Part shown: positions 33,925-47,400 of the stretch, in pieces
Numbering within the stretch: the first letter of the stretch is position 1
Layout of the letters: every line of letters begins with the position of its first letter
Origin: Patagioenas fasciata
Lineage: Eukaryota; Chordata; Aves; Columbiformes; Columbidae
Direction of reading: 5' to 3'
Assembly: GCF_037038585.1 (NCBI RefSeq)
Contig: NC_092520.1
Location: 147,125,104 to 147,189,103 of the forward strand
Length of the DNA: 64,000 bases
The notes under the pieces: generated by a model
Seen by the model: only the letters and a program-made list of their open reading frames with translations
Told to the model about the DNA's origin: nothing
Databases searched by the model: none
Made by a program: the position numbers and the translations under genes

Positions 33925-36228
33925 CACCAAGTGACAGAGGAGTGGTGCTATGCTGGACCTTGGTATCACCAGCAAGGAGGGACTGGTGGGTAATGTGGAG
34001 CTCAAGGGCAGTCTGGGATGCAGTGACTATGAAATGGTGGAGACCAAGATCCTTAAGGCAGTGAGAAGGGCACACAGCAAGCTCACTACCCTGGACTTTG
34101 AGAGATAGCAGACTTTGGCCTCTTTGGGGATCTGCTTGGTAGAGTACCATGGGATAAAGCCCTGGAGGGAAGAGGGGCCCAATAAAGTTGGTTAATATTA
34201 AAGGAACACCTCCTCCAAGCTCAGGAGCAATGCATCCCAACAAAGAGGAAATCAGGTAAAAGTGCCAGGACACCTGAATGGATGAACATGCCGCTCCTGG
34301 ACAAACTCAAACACAAAAAGGAAGCCTACAGATGGTGGAAGCAAGGACAGGTAGCCTGGGAGGAATATAGAGAAATTTTGAGCAGCCAGGAATCAGGTCA
34401 GGAAAGCTGAAGACCTGATAGAATGAAATCTGGCCAGGGACATCAAGGCCATCTAAGAAAAGCTCCTATAGCTAAGCCAGTAATAAAAGAAAGACAAGGG
34501 AAAACATGGGTTCTTCCCAGAGGAACTGAGAGACCTGGTTACCCAGGATACAGAGAAGACTGAAGTACTCAATGACTTCTTTGCCTCAGTCTTCACTTCC
34601 AAGTGCTCTAGCCACACTGCCCAAGTCACAGAGGGCAAAGGCAGGAACTGGGAGAATGATGAACTGCCCACTGTATGAGATCATCAGGTTCAAGACCATC
34701 TAAGGAACCAGTCCATGGGACCCGATGAGTTGCATCCACAGGTCCTGTGGGAACTGGTGGATGAAGTTTCTAAGCCACCTTCCATCGTATTTGAGAAGTC
34801 ATGGTAGTCTGGTGAAATTCCCACTGACTAGAAAAGGACAAACATAATCCCCAGTTTTAAAAAGAGAAAAAAGGAAGACCTGGGGAACTACAGGCCAGTG
34901 AGTCTCACCTCTGTGCCTGGCAAGATCATGGAGCAGATCCTCCTGGAAACTATGCTAATGCACATGGAAAATAAGATGTGAATGGTGACAGCCAACGTGG
35001 TTTCACTAAGGGCAAATCATACATGAAGAATCTGGTGGCCTTCTATGATGAGGTTACAGCGTTGGTGGGTAAGGGAAGAGCAACTGACACCATCTACCTG
35101 GATTTGTGCAAAATGACACTGTCCCACATGACATCTTTCTCTTTAAATTGGAGGAACATGGATTTGATGGATGGACCACTTGGTGTATAGGGAATTGGCT
35201 GGATGGTCACACTCAAAGAATTGCAGTCACTGGTTCGATGTTCAGGTGGAGATCAGTGACAAGTGGTGTTCCTCAAGGGTTGGTACTGGCATCTGCATTG
35301 TTTAACATCTTTGTTGGTGACATGGACAATGGGACTGAGCACATGCTCAGCCAGTTTGCTGATGACACCAAGCTGTGTGGTGCAGTCAACATGCTGAATG
35401 GAAGGGATGCCATCCAGAGAGACTTTGACAAGCTTGAGAGGTGGGCCTGTGTGAACCTCCTGAAGTTCAACAAAGCCAAGTGCAAGGTCCTGCACCTGGG
35501 CCAGGGCAATCCCAAGCAGAGATACAGGCTCGGCAGAGAATGGATTGTGAACAAGCCTGAGGAGAAGGACTTGAAGGTGTTGGTTGACAAGAAGCTGAAC
35601 GTGACCCAGCAATGTGTGCTTGCAGTCCAAAAAGCCAAATGTACCTTCAGCTGCATCAAAAGAAGTGTGACCAGCAGATCAAGGGAGGTGATTCTGCCCC
35701 TCTACTCTGCTCTCATGAGATCCCACCTGGTGTATTGTTTTCAGCAGAAGGACACGGACTTGCTGAAGCAAGTTCAGAGGAGGGCCATGACGATGACCAG
35801 AGGGCTGAAGTGCCTCTCCTATGAAGACAGGCTGAGAGAGTTGGGGTTGTTCAGCCTGGAGAAGGCTTTGGGGAGACCCTATAGCAGCCTTCCAGTAACT
35901 AAAGGGGACCTACAAAAATGCTGGAGATGGACTTTTTACAAGGGCAGGTAGTGACAGGACAAAAGGTAATGGAATTAAACTGAAAGACGGTAGATTTACA
36001 TTAGATAGAAGGAAGAAATTCTCCACCATGAGGGTGGTGAGATACTGGAGCAGGTTGCCCAGAGAAGTGATGGATGTTCCATCATTTGAAGTGTTCAAGG
36101 CCAGGTTGGATGAGGCTTTGAGCAACGTGGTTTAGTGGAAGGTGTCCCTGCCCACAGGCGGCAGGTTGGAACTAGACTATCTTTAAGGTCCCTTCCAACC
36201 CAAACCATTCTATGATTCTATAAAATAC
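33925..36228 (+). mobile_element. CR1 LINE, 5'-truncated, about 2.3 kb, decayed ORF2
   Basis: Begins inside the endonuclease region (AGCAAGGAGGGACTGGTGGG), covers the RT and ends with ATGATTCTAT octamers. The frame 35106-35951 keeps the RT signatures SGVPQGLVLASALFNIFVGD and QFADDTKLCGAV, so the FADD box survives, but stops and frame changes interrupt the rest. It belongs to a different, older subfamily than the 14.5-kb element. Confidence 0.92.
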
Positions 36229-36877
36229 AGTAGTCCTCCAATCTCCTAATTTCATATATTGTGTATCCATGTGCATCACTTCAGGCAGGAGGAAAGGAAG
36301 AAGGTAAAGCAGCGGGGAGAAAGAGAGACAGAACTACAGAATAATTGCTGCCAGTGTGAACTCTCTTCTCAGTTACTACCCTCTCCCTGTCAAGAAGGAA
36401 AAAGTATGAGGCAAAAAGAAAAAAAAAAAAAAAGGCAACAGACAGGGAGGCTTAATTCCATACAAATCACCTGTTACAACATGGAGTGACACACTATAAA
36501 CAGAATAATTGAAGAGTCACCATATTTTCAGCATCATTATGCATACAATTAGCACTAAATCCAAAAGGCAAACCCAAACCAGAGTCCTTCGGATACACAG
36601 AGTCTTTGAAGAAACATAACTGTCTACCCTCCAGGGAGGAGGCAGATGGGAGCAGCACCCCAGCTCACTCAGCTGAGGATCAGCTCTCACCCTCAGGCTG
36701 CAGAGCTGTGTCCAGTGCCCTTGAATCACTATGCACATCAGGCTTTTTAAAAATTTCTTTCCAGACGTTAATGACATCCTCCACCTTCTTCTGAGGAATA
36801 ACTGGATATTAATATACACTCTTTACATGAGATGAAATTCCTCTGCTTTTCCCCCCATCAAATTTAATTTTAACTGA

Positions 36878-36957
36878 AAAGCTCCAGCATGGGGATTGGA
36901 CTAGATGATCTTTTGAAGTCCCTTCCAACCCCTAACATTTTCTGATTCTGAAAAACA
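36878..36957 (+). mobile_element. CR1 extreme 3' tail fragment
   Basis: About 80 bp: CTCCAGCATGGGGATTGGAC, TAGATGATCTTTTGAAGTCC and an ATTCTGATTCTG end. Only the 3'UTR remains. Confidence 0.85.
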
Positions 36958-37579
36958 GTTTAATAGGTAAAGAAAAAGCCGCACACACAAGAAAAGCAAA
37001 GCAAGGGATTCATTCACCACTTCCCATGGGCAGGCAGGTATTCAGCCATCTCCAGGCAAGCAGGGCTCCATCACACATAATGGTTACTTGGGAAGACAAA
37101 TGCCATAACTCCACATCTTCTCCCCTTCCCCCAGCTTTACATGTTGAGCAGGACATCATATGGTCTGGAATATCCCTTTGGCCAGTTTGAGTCAGGTGTC
37201 CTGGCTGTGCCACTCCCAGTTTCATGTGCACCTGAAGCTTCCTGGCTGAAAAGTCCTTGACTTGGTGTAAAAATGGCTTGGCAACAGCCAAAACAGTGTA
37301 TGACCAACATTCTTCTCACACTGAATCCAAAACAAAGCATGATACCAGCTAATAGGAACAGAAGTAAGTCTACCCCAGATGAAATTAGGACAATAAGGTC
37401 CAAAGCCTTCTCTCCATCCTTAAATGCAGATAGTACTCCCACCTACACAAGCTGTTTCTAAAATGCAATTATCCTCCAGTCCTGCTTGCAGGGGCATCTC
37501 AAAACCCAAATTAGTTAAGTTTTCTGGTTTTGTTACCTGTTTTTCCTTCTTCCATACCTACTTCTTTTTTATGATGAAG

Positions 37580-37757
37580 ATGGCACAGGGTGCTCAGAGA
37601 GGTGGTAGATGTCCAATACCTGGAGACATTCAAGGTAGGGCCGGATGGGGCTCTGAGCAACCTGATCTAATTGAAGATGTCCCTGCTCATGGCAGGGGGT
37701 TGGACTAGATGACCTTCAAGGTCCTTTCCAACCCAAACTATTCTGTGATTCCTTTCA
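37580..37757 (+). mobile_element. CR1 3' tail fragment
   Basis: Starts in the GCTCAGAGAGGTGGTAGATG region at the end of ORF2, passes through ATGGCAGGGGGTTGGACTAG and ends at CTATTCTGTGATTCCT. Confidence 0.9.
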
Positions 37758-38139
37758 TACTGAAAAATTACACTAGCAGTTACCTTCCCAATAAAGGATA
37801 AGGGCCATCAATATTTCTGACACGAACTCAAAATAAAGAGGTGCTCTAATTTGTATGAATAAAACCATAACCACTAGAATAATCTCTCATGATTTTCTCC
37901 TACTCCTTATAATTTCTCTTCACATCAGCCAAGATATATTGGTGCTCAAAGACAGCATGTGAACTAAAAGTTAACGACATTGACCAGAAGTGTCACTTTT
38001 TCCTTTCAGGCTAGCTGAGTGCCAAAAGTGAGACATGATGTTCTAGTGACACCTATGTGCTATTTCCTCCTTTCTTCCCAGTCCCAGGGAAATGCACATA
38101 CTTTCCATTAGATGGTCCAAGGTGAGGGGCAGCATGTGT

Positions 38140-38210
38140 ACATACATATCTATGTACATGCACACACATATATATACACACATAGATATATCTAACACAA
38201 AGAGATATTT
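38140..38210. repeat. CA/TA-rich low-complexity patch
   Basis: Mixed ACACACATATATATACACAC-type sequence; a decayed dinucleotide repeat. Confidence 0.7.
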
Positions 38211-41072
38211 AACACAACTGTCAGTATGATTGCCTTCACCAGCTCTTCAGTCCTTGACGGTCCATAACAATTCATCTCCTAAGTGCACACACAGTCAAGC
38301 AAATACAATTCATCTGGTCCATAAACAGATGCTGCGAAGGGTCTGCTTTCTCACAAGACCCTCTAGAGCAGGCTGAAGGGGGGTTACAGGCTAGATTATT
38401 AGACTCTGTTGGGAAAGGACCAAAGCCGGTTCCTTTTCAGCTAGAGATGGTACCTGTGCCATGTATTATTATGCCACTGTACTTAAATTTGTCAGTGTAC
38501 AGTTTTGAGTCTGACCAGAAAATCCCTTTCTGGACATCCTTCTGGCTGCATGCTGGCAAATAACAGAGATAAGAAACGGCAAAGCCTGAGCAAGAGACAG
38601 GCTGCAAAAAAGTGAAGGCACCCAGCACGTTAAAAAGATCGTTGCCACTTTCTGCTCTACCAGTGACCTCTTGTGGGAACGGTGGGAAACAACAGCCCCC
38701 TCTTTCCCTCTCCATAGCCTTTCCGAGCGACACCCTGCACAAAGGCATTAAAAATGTGCCGGAGTCCACACATTTACAGGACATTCAGTAGTTTGCAAAT
38801 TGAAGAATGGCTTAAAAATTATTGCAAGCTGAGAAACTAGGGACAGGATAAGAAGGAAGATGCTCTCATTGATAAATGAGTAGGGATAAAAGTCACGGAT
38901 GAAGCCGAAATTTTAGAAATGTTGTATTCTGGACTGTATTACAAAATAAGCGAGCTTTTTTAATAACGAAGAACCCTACAGAAATTACTTTGGAAGGATA
39001 AATAATGAGAAATCACACTGTAATCTCTACAAGGTAGGAAGCAGAAGTGCTATGTAAGGCAAAGTACCATAGAAAACTAAACTTGCAGTAGCAGCTCAGC
39101 ACTAACGTGACACGCTCCCTTTCACTAGTGTTCCCATTGGATGTGGAGCAGGCTGCTTAAAGCAAACTTTTAATGGGTATTCATCACCCGCATGTTTCTC
39201 CACCTAATGGTTGTCTGAATTAAGATCCTCTAAGAACAGTCTGTGGTGCAACTGAAGCCATGGGAAAAGCTGTGCTTTGAATAGGAAAAAAAAAAAAAAA
39301 ATCACCACATTATGGTAAGTATTCTCAGCATCAGCACCTAACATCACAGGATTAGCTTTGACAGGTTTTTCTGTCTCAGTTTGCCATCTGAAAATGGAAA
39401 CTGTTTGTTGGTCAAACAGGACTATAATGACAATTGCATACCTCTGTGCTGCTCTATGTGGCACCTGCAAAAGTGTTTTCACAGCAGGATGTAAATAACA
39501 TGCAATGAATTAGTATTAGGGCCACACATATTAAATGAGCACTAACAAGGCTACTTACTACAGTTAAGGTCTTGTTGAAAAAAGTTTGCAGTTCAAAAAA
39601 TAAGGAAAGGATCATATTATTAACAATATGCACTTCACTTCCAGTTTGTCCTAGCTTTTGAATGGTTGAATTCGCAGATTTATTTTAAAACACATGAACT
39701 TACCTTATCAAAAGAAAAATAAACAATCCAGGAGAGTCACACTGAATGCATAGTAGGTAGGATCAAAAAAAAATTGTATTATCACAAGAGCTCACCTCAT
39801 CCTAACAGAGTAAACATTAGCAGCAGTAGGTTTTATGTGGAAGAGCAAAATGTGGAAGCTATTGGAATTTAAAAAACACTTTGCCCAGGACTTTCTTAGT
39901 AGTTTGGCAATAATACAGAAATAGTGAGATTCTAATCTTTGGCTCCAGCAATCAGTGTGATTTAATCAAGAGACTTCTGTGCTTTCCATAACCTTGACCT
40001 TTTTGTGTTGTTTTTTTTTTTTTTTTTCAATCTGTCTATTCTCTCTTCCTTACTGTCCTTTTTCATCACCTGTTCAAACCCAGTCTCCACATGTCCCCTC
40101 TACTATTAAATTTCTACTTTTGATACTCATTTGTCCAACTTGTCCCAGTTCCATCCCTCCAATTTCACATCCAACAAAGGCAAGTATTAGGGAAACTTGG
40201 AAGTGAAGACACAAAATATTCTGTCATTCATTTTATCTCTCCTCAGCCTCAGCTTAAAACTAGTTTTCCTACCAATCTCAACTCATACTAGTTAATGTGA
40301 TTTGGCCTGCTCCCAGAACTAGCAGCTCAGTCCTCAATTCAAGAAACATCTTCAAACCATCAGAACACTGCACTGCATATAGAAGATCTAGGTGTCTGCT
40401 CTCAGCCCTGTGCACGAACCCGTTCAGCTCTAAACTGTACCCTAGCTAACCACATCCTTGCCAAAATGTAACCAAAAGCCTACAGCAGCTCTTTGGATAT
40501 GGAAAAAGCACAGCTCTTGACCAAATTCAGCCAGGGATTTTTCTTAATCTCGAAACAATTGAAAATATTTAATCCTGAAGTAAAGCTTATCCATTTTACC
40601 AAAAGAAATATGATGTCTGAGCACGTAAAAGCTTTGAGCATCTAAAAATAGACTTTCTCATTTAAAAATGGAAGAAATGACACTTTTCCTCATACCTATG
40701 AGCCACAGCACACATAAGTATCACAAGAGATCAGATGACATGTAAAAACTTGTTAACACATCCGATTGATGCTCCCTGACCTTATAAACAGCTTGTGCCA
40801 TTTCAGCTGGCATTTTCAGTAATCTGCTCAGGGCAGAAAACAAAGCGCAGAGAAATCAGTAACTTGAAAATGAGGTTTTATCTAAGACCTCATAATCTGA
40901 CGAGACGGCAGTACCAGAAAGGACATGTTCTAGGCCACATAATCCTGAACTGCAGTATTATTCAAATTACTTGAGCACTTAATAAAGCTCAGTGACACGC
41001 TTGCTTTGAGAGCCAAGGGAAAAACCAACTAGTGGTAAGACACAATCCCTCCCGTCCCAACCTTCAAAATAT

Positions 41073-41078
41073 TTTAAT
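41073..41078 (-). promoter_or_regulatory. candidate polyadenylation signal for NDUFA9
   Basis: ATTAAA on the minus strand about 216 bp after the NDUFA9 stop, followed within 30 bases by a G/T-rich element (GGTTGGGACGGGAGGG). No AATAAA was seen nearer the stop. Confidence 0.4.
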
Positions 41079-41293
41079 GTTCATGAGCTAAGCAACAGTT
41101 TGTAAACTTGCTTTCATGACTTTAAAGAGACAAATTGCACTTCAATGACAGTCTTCCATAATTAAAAAGACAACACTGGTAAAACAGAGTTTACACGATT
41201 AATATATTTTACTCAGTATGTACACAGTTCTCCAAACAAATTGGGTCATACAAAGGCAGTTTAAGAAGTGTTAAGTAACCACCTTATCAACTG

Positions 41294-41464
41294 TTACATG
41301 GGATATGTCTTAGCTGGTTTTGCTTCCTCCAGCTCAGCATCCAACCAGCGGTATCTGCGGTGACGGCGCAGAACTTCAATCGCTTTCTGTTCTAAAGGTG
41401 TTGGTTGAATACCCAGGTCTTCCAAACCAGGTAGATCAGGAAGTGTCATGTCTGTTGTGTGAAA
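41294..41464 (-). CDS. NDUFA9: NDUFA9 coding exon 11 (C terminus, stop)
   Basis: Acceptor TGTTTTCAAAG. It encodes [20 protein letters not shown] and the [20 protein letters not shown] region, ending in TYPM and TAA at 41294-41296. Confidence 0.96.
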   Translation of the reverse strand, partial: FHTTDMTLPDLPGLEDLGIQPTPLEQKAIEVLRRHRRYRWLDAELEEAKPAKTYPM

Positions 41465-44400
41465 CTTTGAAAACAAGGAAACAAAAAAAAAAAGACAACC
41501 GAATTCACTGGATAGAATGAATAGCATTACACCCAATGCAATCATTCCTGTACTAAAGTCAGTATTGTGTACTTATACCTGAGGTTACCTTTTTTTCTTT
41601 TATGGAAGTGAACTACCATAAATTCATAGTACTAGAAACATTCAAAATGTCTCAAAACAATTTGCTACAAATGGCAGCTCTTGGGAAAATCTACTACAAT
41701 TTCAAGGCTGCTGATGTAAGACTGTTTCCCCCAAGAAAGAATCCTGCAATACAATACACTGCTGCATCTTGTACTGGATCTGAAGACCTATTCAAACACA
41801 AATATGGGTCCAGCCAACTGTGGGTCAGCCTCAGTTCCTTGACCATAATTTTCACTCAGTGTTTTCTCCTCAGAAGGAAGAAAGGATTCAGTGTGGCCCT
41901 ACAGAACTATGGTGTAATTATACAAGGTATTGAGTACCCAGTGTATTTCAACATGAGATACAGATGTTTTGCATCTGGCAAAAAGTCTTTCAGGCTTCAG
42001 ATATGGATTCAGGAATAAATAGCAGTTAGACACACAAATTATCTTTGTTTTCTCTTCATCAGGTATATGTTATCAGGAAGATTACTGCTTTGCAACCACA
42101 AAATCAGGTCAAACTTGTGAGGGCATCTTTGAATCACAATTATATGCATTTTACTTTGTTAAGAAAACATATGTTGAATTATCACCTTGGTTTTTTTTTC
42201 TCTGTGCATGGTTTACAACAGGGTCCTGTTGTAAATATTTAACACTTACAACAAATAATTCTATTACCATATTTGCAACACATATGACCTGTATCTTCGA
42301 AAACAGGGATTTATTTTATGCAATTATTCCTTGAAAGGTCTAAGTCAACCACACCTAATTTTGTGTAGATTACTTAAGAATGAGAAGCCAGGAAAGAAAT
42401 ACAATCAGACACAAAGTGACAGAGAAACTCCCTGTTACAATATCCATGCTACAGCTGAACTGCAGTAGTTTTAGTGATTTGGCGCAGTCTTATTTTATTA
42501 AATGTAACTCTATAAACTACAAAGGCAGCTAGAAGTAAGGTTTTCAGGATATGTTACATCTACATCCTACTCATATTGAGTAGTAGCCAACAGAACTACA
42601 ATGGCAGCCCTTTAATACAGGGGATGAGTCACTGGTTTGGGGGAAAAAAAAAAAAAAAGCACTTTGTACTAGACCCTGAATAAGCTTAACTCTTATTACA
42701 CACACTTTCCACAGTTTTTCACAATTGTTTCCAAACAGAATACGAAACCTGTTTATTTCACAGATGGATAAATGTAAACATAGAAATCAATTGCTTACAG
42801 CTATTCAGCAAGTAGTTCTAAGTACAGGGCCCAGTTCTCTCAGATTTGCGGTAGTATCCTGTCTCAAACTAATTTTGGAACAATTGGGTCAAAATAGGTT
42901 ATTGATATTGCATCATAACAAAAGGCATTAAACCCCAACTCTGCAAAAATTTCAGACAGCAGCACGCTTCGATTTTGCCAGAGTACAGGACTCTATCTTT
43001 GCAAACCTATACATATGCCAACAGTTTTGACATCAATACTTGATAAATTGCTACTTTTTCCTTACTTGCAGTTGTTTCTTTGTAAGTTATTTCTCCACCC
43101 CAACTAGGCACTCCAAGAAGAGTAAACATGAAGCTGAAATGTGTTCACGAGAAATGCATTCTAACGTTAAGCAAGAATTTGGGCTGTATCCAGTGCTGTC
43201 AGCTCAACGTGACTTGTTAAAAATACCATGAGCTGGATGGTACAAGTGATTTTAATTAATCCAGAGGTACATAAATTCACTAGTTACCTAAAAGTGGGGA
43301 GTACCCCTTTTCCATCAGTTAGTTCCACACTGCACATCAAATCTCTGCTTGGGCTTTGCTATTTTCAATAGCATGTGTTTTGGGGGAGTGGGGTGGGGAC
43401 ACAGTGAAGCATGCGGCCTTGACCACATCTAAGACATAAGAAGTTTGGGCCCTTTCCCTGCCCCCATCATGTTAGCTCTTGCTATATAACCCTCTTACCA
43501 ATTGTTTCAACCACTTTTTACAACAAATTTAGAGAAATATGTTTATTCTTCTTCCATCAATGCTAGTGGAAAGACTACATTATAATGATGCCTTTTTCAA
43601 AATAAGTTCTGTTAGTGTCTCTCTCTTCCTACATCTTGGTGAGACTACACCAGAGGACTCTCCAGACTGCTTTGACAGTGTATCTGTCTCGTTGGAAATG
43701 TAACAGGTCTGAACAAACAAGTTAAGAGCAAGATTACAGAACAGTAGCTGCAGCAATTGCATGGCAGGAACCATCACCATTTTTGAGGAAGGTTATATAT
43801 AGACATCTTTTAAAATTTAAATTTTTGTAGTATCCAGACAGTCTGAAAGCAATTCTTTATAATCAAATTATAGCCATTGAACTGACTGAAATAGAGGGTG
43901 TTTCAAAAAGATGGACTCAATTTAAAATCACTATCCCTTTGACACTGGGTCCATCTTTTTGAAAAACCCTGTACTGCACCACATGAGGTACACAGATTTC
44001 AGCACTCCCTGAATGCAAAACAAGTGCAACTTACAAATACACAATGAAACATTTCCCAAGAAGAATTCATGACTTGACCTACACTTACCCGGTCCACTTT
44101 GTCTCGTGTTATCCATGGTTCAAATGGATTAATCTCAAAGAATCTTGCAACTAAACTGTGAATAGAAATAGTATTGCAGAAGTATAGTCATTATTCAGAT
44201 GCACAGAATAAAATGAGAACTCGTAAAAATATTTCACACTTAACAGACAGTGCACAAAAACTTGTTTTTGCAAGCTATGAATTCATTAAAGCAGTAAATG
44301 TGTCAGCCAGCAAGTTCTTAGCTGTGTTTCTGGTATCTTTAACTGTTTGCTACTGAATTTTTTGATCTATTGTTTTACTTTGGAAGGGAATGGATGAGTA

Positions 44401-47400
44401 GATATCTAGAAGTAAAACTGAGCATTAGTGGTGAGGAAAGTAAGCCTCCACATCCAATTCCCCATACACCAGAGGGTTCAGTCTTGCCCCTGACTTTCCT
44501 CCAAACTCTGTTCCCTAGTAGTGTAGGCAGCAATCCAATTAGTCATGAAGTTTGATTCAGTGCCTCCATGAAAAAACATGCTTGCTGACAACTACGTGAT
44601 TTAACAGCCATACAAACAAGATGATGGAATCTGGAACAATCTGCATATATAAAAAGGATGAGGATTAGTGTATTTGCAGTTTCCAGAAACAAAATTTCCC
44701 TTGAAAGAAATAAAATCTGGCAAATAAGAATAATAAAAAAAACACTATAGCTCTCACTCAGCATCTTGGGACCAACAATATTCAAAGTAGAATTTCTTAC
44801 TGAAGTGCTCACCTGGCAGACCAGTGTGTTACTAAGTTACTGCACATCAACAGCATTAGGCTTACCTAATGCACTCTTTTCTCAAAAATATGAAATGCCA
44901 CTTAGTTTAGTCCAGCATAACATGGATAGCAGCAAATGTGAATAAAACTAATATGCACACACATAGTTACATTTTAACAAGCTGCTCTGTGTGAGATGAG
45001 CCATGTTAACCCAATGCTTCTACAGCCAATTCAGAAATGGCCACAACAGTTTAAGATATTGTTCTAGCATTATTCCTCATCCATTACATGAATCCAACAT
45101 TGAGTCCTATCAGCAGATCGGTAGGAGAGTTCTAACATAGCTGACTATTTTAGCTTAGTAGTTCACATTGTACTTAAAATTAGGACAGTAGCCCAAACAT
45201 TAACATTTCAACCATGCTGAGGGCAACTTGTGAAACAGCATTTAGTGTTTGAGGTAGCTCTTCAAAAAGAAGTCTTATTATGCCTCAAGGACTAAGCCCA
45301 AGCTCAGATTTATACTACAGTTTTTCAAGCACTAAGTCGCTGCAATTCAGCAAATCAGTTTCTCTGTGCCCCCTGAGGCCAAAACCACACAGCTGCAGAA
45401 GCATCTCAGGCCACGCAAACAGAGCCGAGTTAATCTATTGTAGTCAGCTGAAGTGATGCTACAACTTTCCCTTCTTATCTCTCAATTTTTTACCGTCTTC
45501 TAAAGATGTTACTGCTCTCATATCTCAGAACGAGAAATATTTGCTCACAACTGCACTGCTCAGATTCCCAGATCAAGATCTCAGTAAAAAATTAGCTTCA
45601 ACACTGGCTCAAATCAATACAAAGGACTGAACTACAAAATCGAACAATACCTTTACCCACCCTTACCCCAACTCTGCTTCCACGGTGGCAGCGCTCACCA
45701 GACTGGAAGGACAGCTGACAGCAGCAATACCTTAAGCTGTTGCAGAAAAATCTGTCAGGGCCTGCAGTCAGCAGCATACAGACTCTCTTTGTGGTACTAT
45801 TAGAAGTTTGTTTAGTTTGCTACTGATTGTTCCTGCTTAGGACATTTTTCTGCTTTTTGACTCAGCAAAAGCAAAGCTGTTCAATGACTCTAGAATAGTT
45901 AAGTTTATTACAAGTATACCTTTCACACACTAGCTCATCAAATGCAGGTCTGTGCCTCAGCAGAAGCCTCTATGTAACTAATGAGTACCAACGGAAAGCC
46001 AGTATCTGCACTCATCACATTAAATAACAATTGACAGTATTAAATAACCAACAGAATGGTTATTTATGCTTCTGTGCCACCTGGTGGATTCCAAGTTCTT
46101 AGTGAAGGAAAGGTCCCACTTACTGGTAGAGAGGACGTGGAAGTGGATAGGGAAGAAAGGTTCGATAGGAAACGGAGTAGATGTATTCGACTATGTCGTA
46201 AAGGAGGTATCGGTTAGGTCTGAAAGAAAATGCAACAAACATTGTAGGTAAGTTAGATATACTTAAAAACTTGTGGCAAGAGACAAGAATTTTAATACAC
46301 ACACCTACACTTCCCCTAAGCCTACCAAAGGCCTAGTTTTGGTCAATCTACACAATTTGCCAGATTTGTCATTTTCCTCAGAAGAGATGAACACATTCCG
46401 GCTCTCAAGATTCTGTATTGGTCGAATTTAAGATGTCAGTTAGAAATGTACATCATCTGACACCAGCAAAGGTAACAGTGTAAATCACAAAGTGCAAAAT
46501 TGTTTTGTCTCAGGTGCTGGGAGGGGGAGCTGCAGGGGCAGCCTGTGGGGAGAGGTCGGGTTTGCCCCACGCTGGGCACAGCCGGCTCCAACCAACCCAT
46601 CACAGGGCACGGTTGGGCCCCTCAGAAAAAATGGCAACGTCTCTGGGAAAACATAATTAAGGAAAGGCAGAAATGCCACAGGGGCAGAGAGGAGTGAGGA
46701 AAAAAGCATGAAAAACAGCTCTGCAGACACCAAGGTGAGAGCGGGAGGAGGTGCTCCAGGCACCCAAACAGAGACTCCTCTGTGGTTCCATGGAAAGCCC
46801 ACAGCGGAGCAGGTTCATGTGAAAGGCTGCAGCCCATGGAAGGGCCCATCCTGGAGTTGGGGAAAAGCGTGAGGAGGAAGAAGGAGCAGAGAGGAGCTAG
46901 TAGGAACAGACCCATAACCCACCATTTCCCACACCCCTGCACTGCTTGGGGAGACGGGGGAGAGCAGCTGGGAGTGAAGGACTGAAGTCAAGCCTGGGAA
47001 AAGGGTGGCAGGGAGGTGGTGATGTTTTATTCTTTTGGTGTTTATTTCACACTATTCTATTATAATTGACAGTAAATTAACTTTCTCCAGTTGGATCTGT
47101 TTGGCCCATGACAGTAACTCCCTTTATCTCAAATTGTAAGTTCGTCATACTATTTTTTTCTGCTGTTCTTTTGAGGACAGGGAGTGGGCAGCTGGGTGGG
47201 CATTTGGCTGCTGGCGAAGAATGACCCACCACAATCATGACACAAGATTTTCAGTGCTGGGACAGGACTGAATTTGTGCAAGTCCAGTTGGCAGTTTGTA
47301 ATAGAATGAAGCCAGAAAGCAAATGGTAAAATTAAGAAAGGTTTGTTAACAAGACTTCCCATCTTCGGTAGCAAATGGCTGCAAGGGAAGTGATTCACTT

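Larger units (their letters stand above)
27961..41054. other. GALNT8-NDUFA9 intergenic region
   Basis: About 13 kb between the GALNT8 5' end and the NDUFA9 3' end. It contains CR1 fragments at about 28880-29105, 32234-32823, 33925-36228, 36878-36957 and 37580-37757, several (CAAA)n or T-rich tracts, and a CA/TA-rich patch near 38140-38210. No exon with family support was found. Confidence 0.75.

Noticed and set aside
33872-34273. 133-residue minus-strand frame
   Set aside because: Antisense of the CR1 endonuclease-region remnant.
35253-35659. Minus-strand open frames across 35.2-35.7 kb
   Set aside because: Antisense shadows of the CR1 RT region.
41602-42018. 138-residue plus-strand frame in NDUFA9 intron 10
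   Set aside because: No recognised motif, antisense to the gene, AT-rich, and no splice or promoter context.
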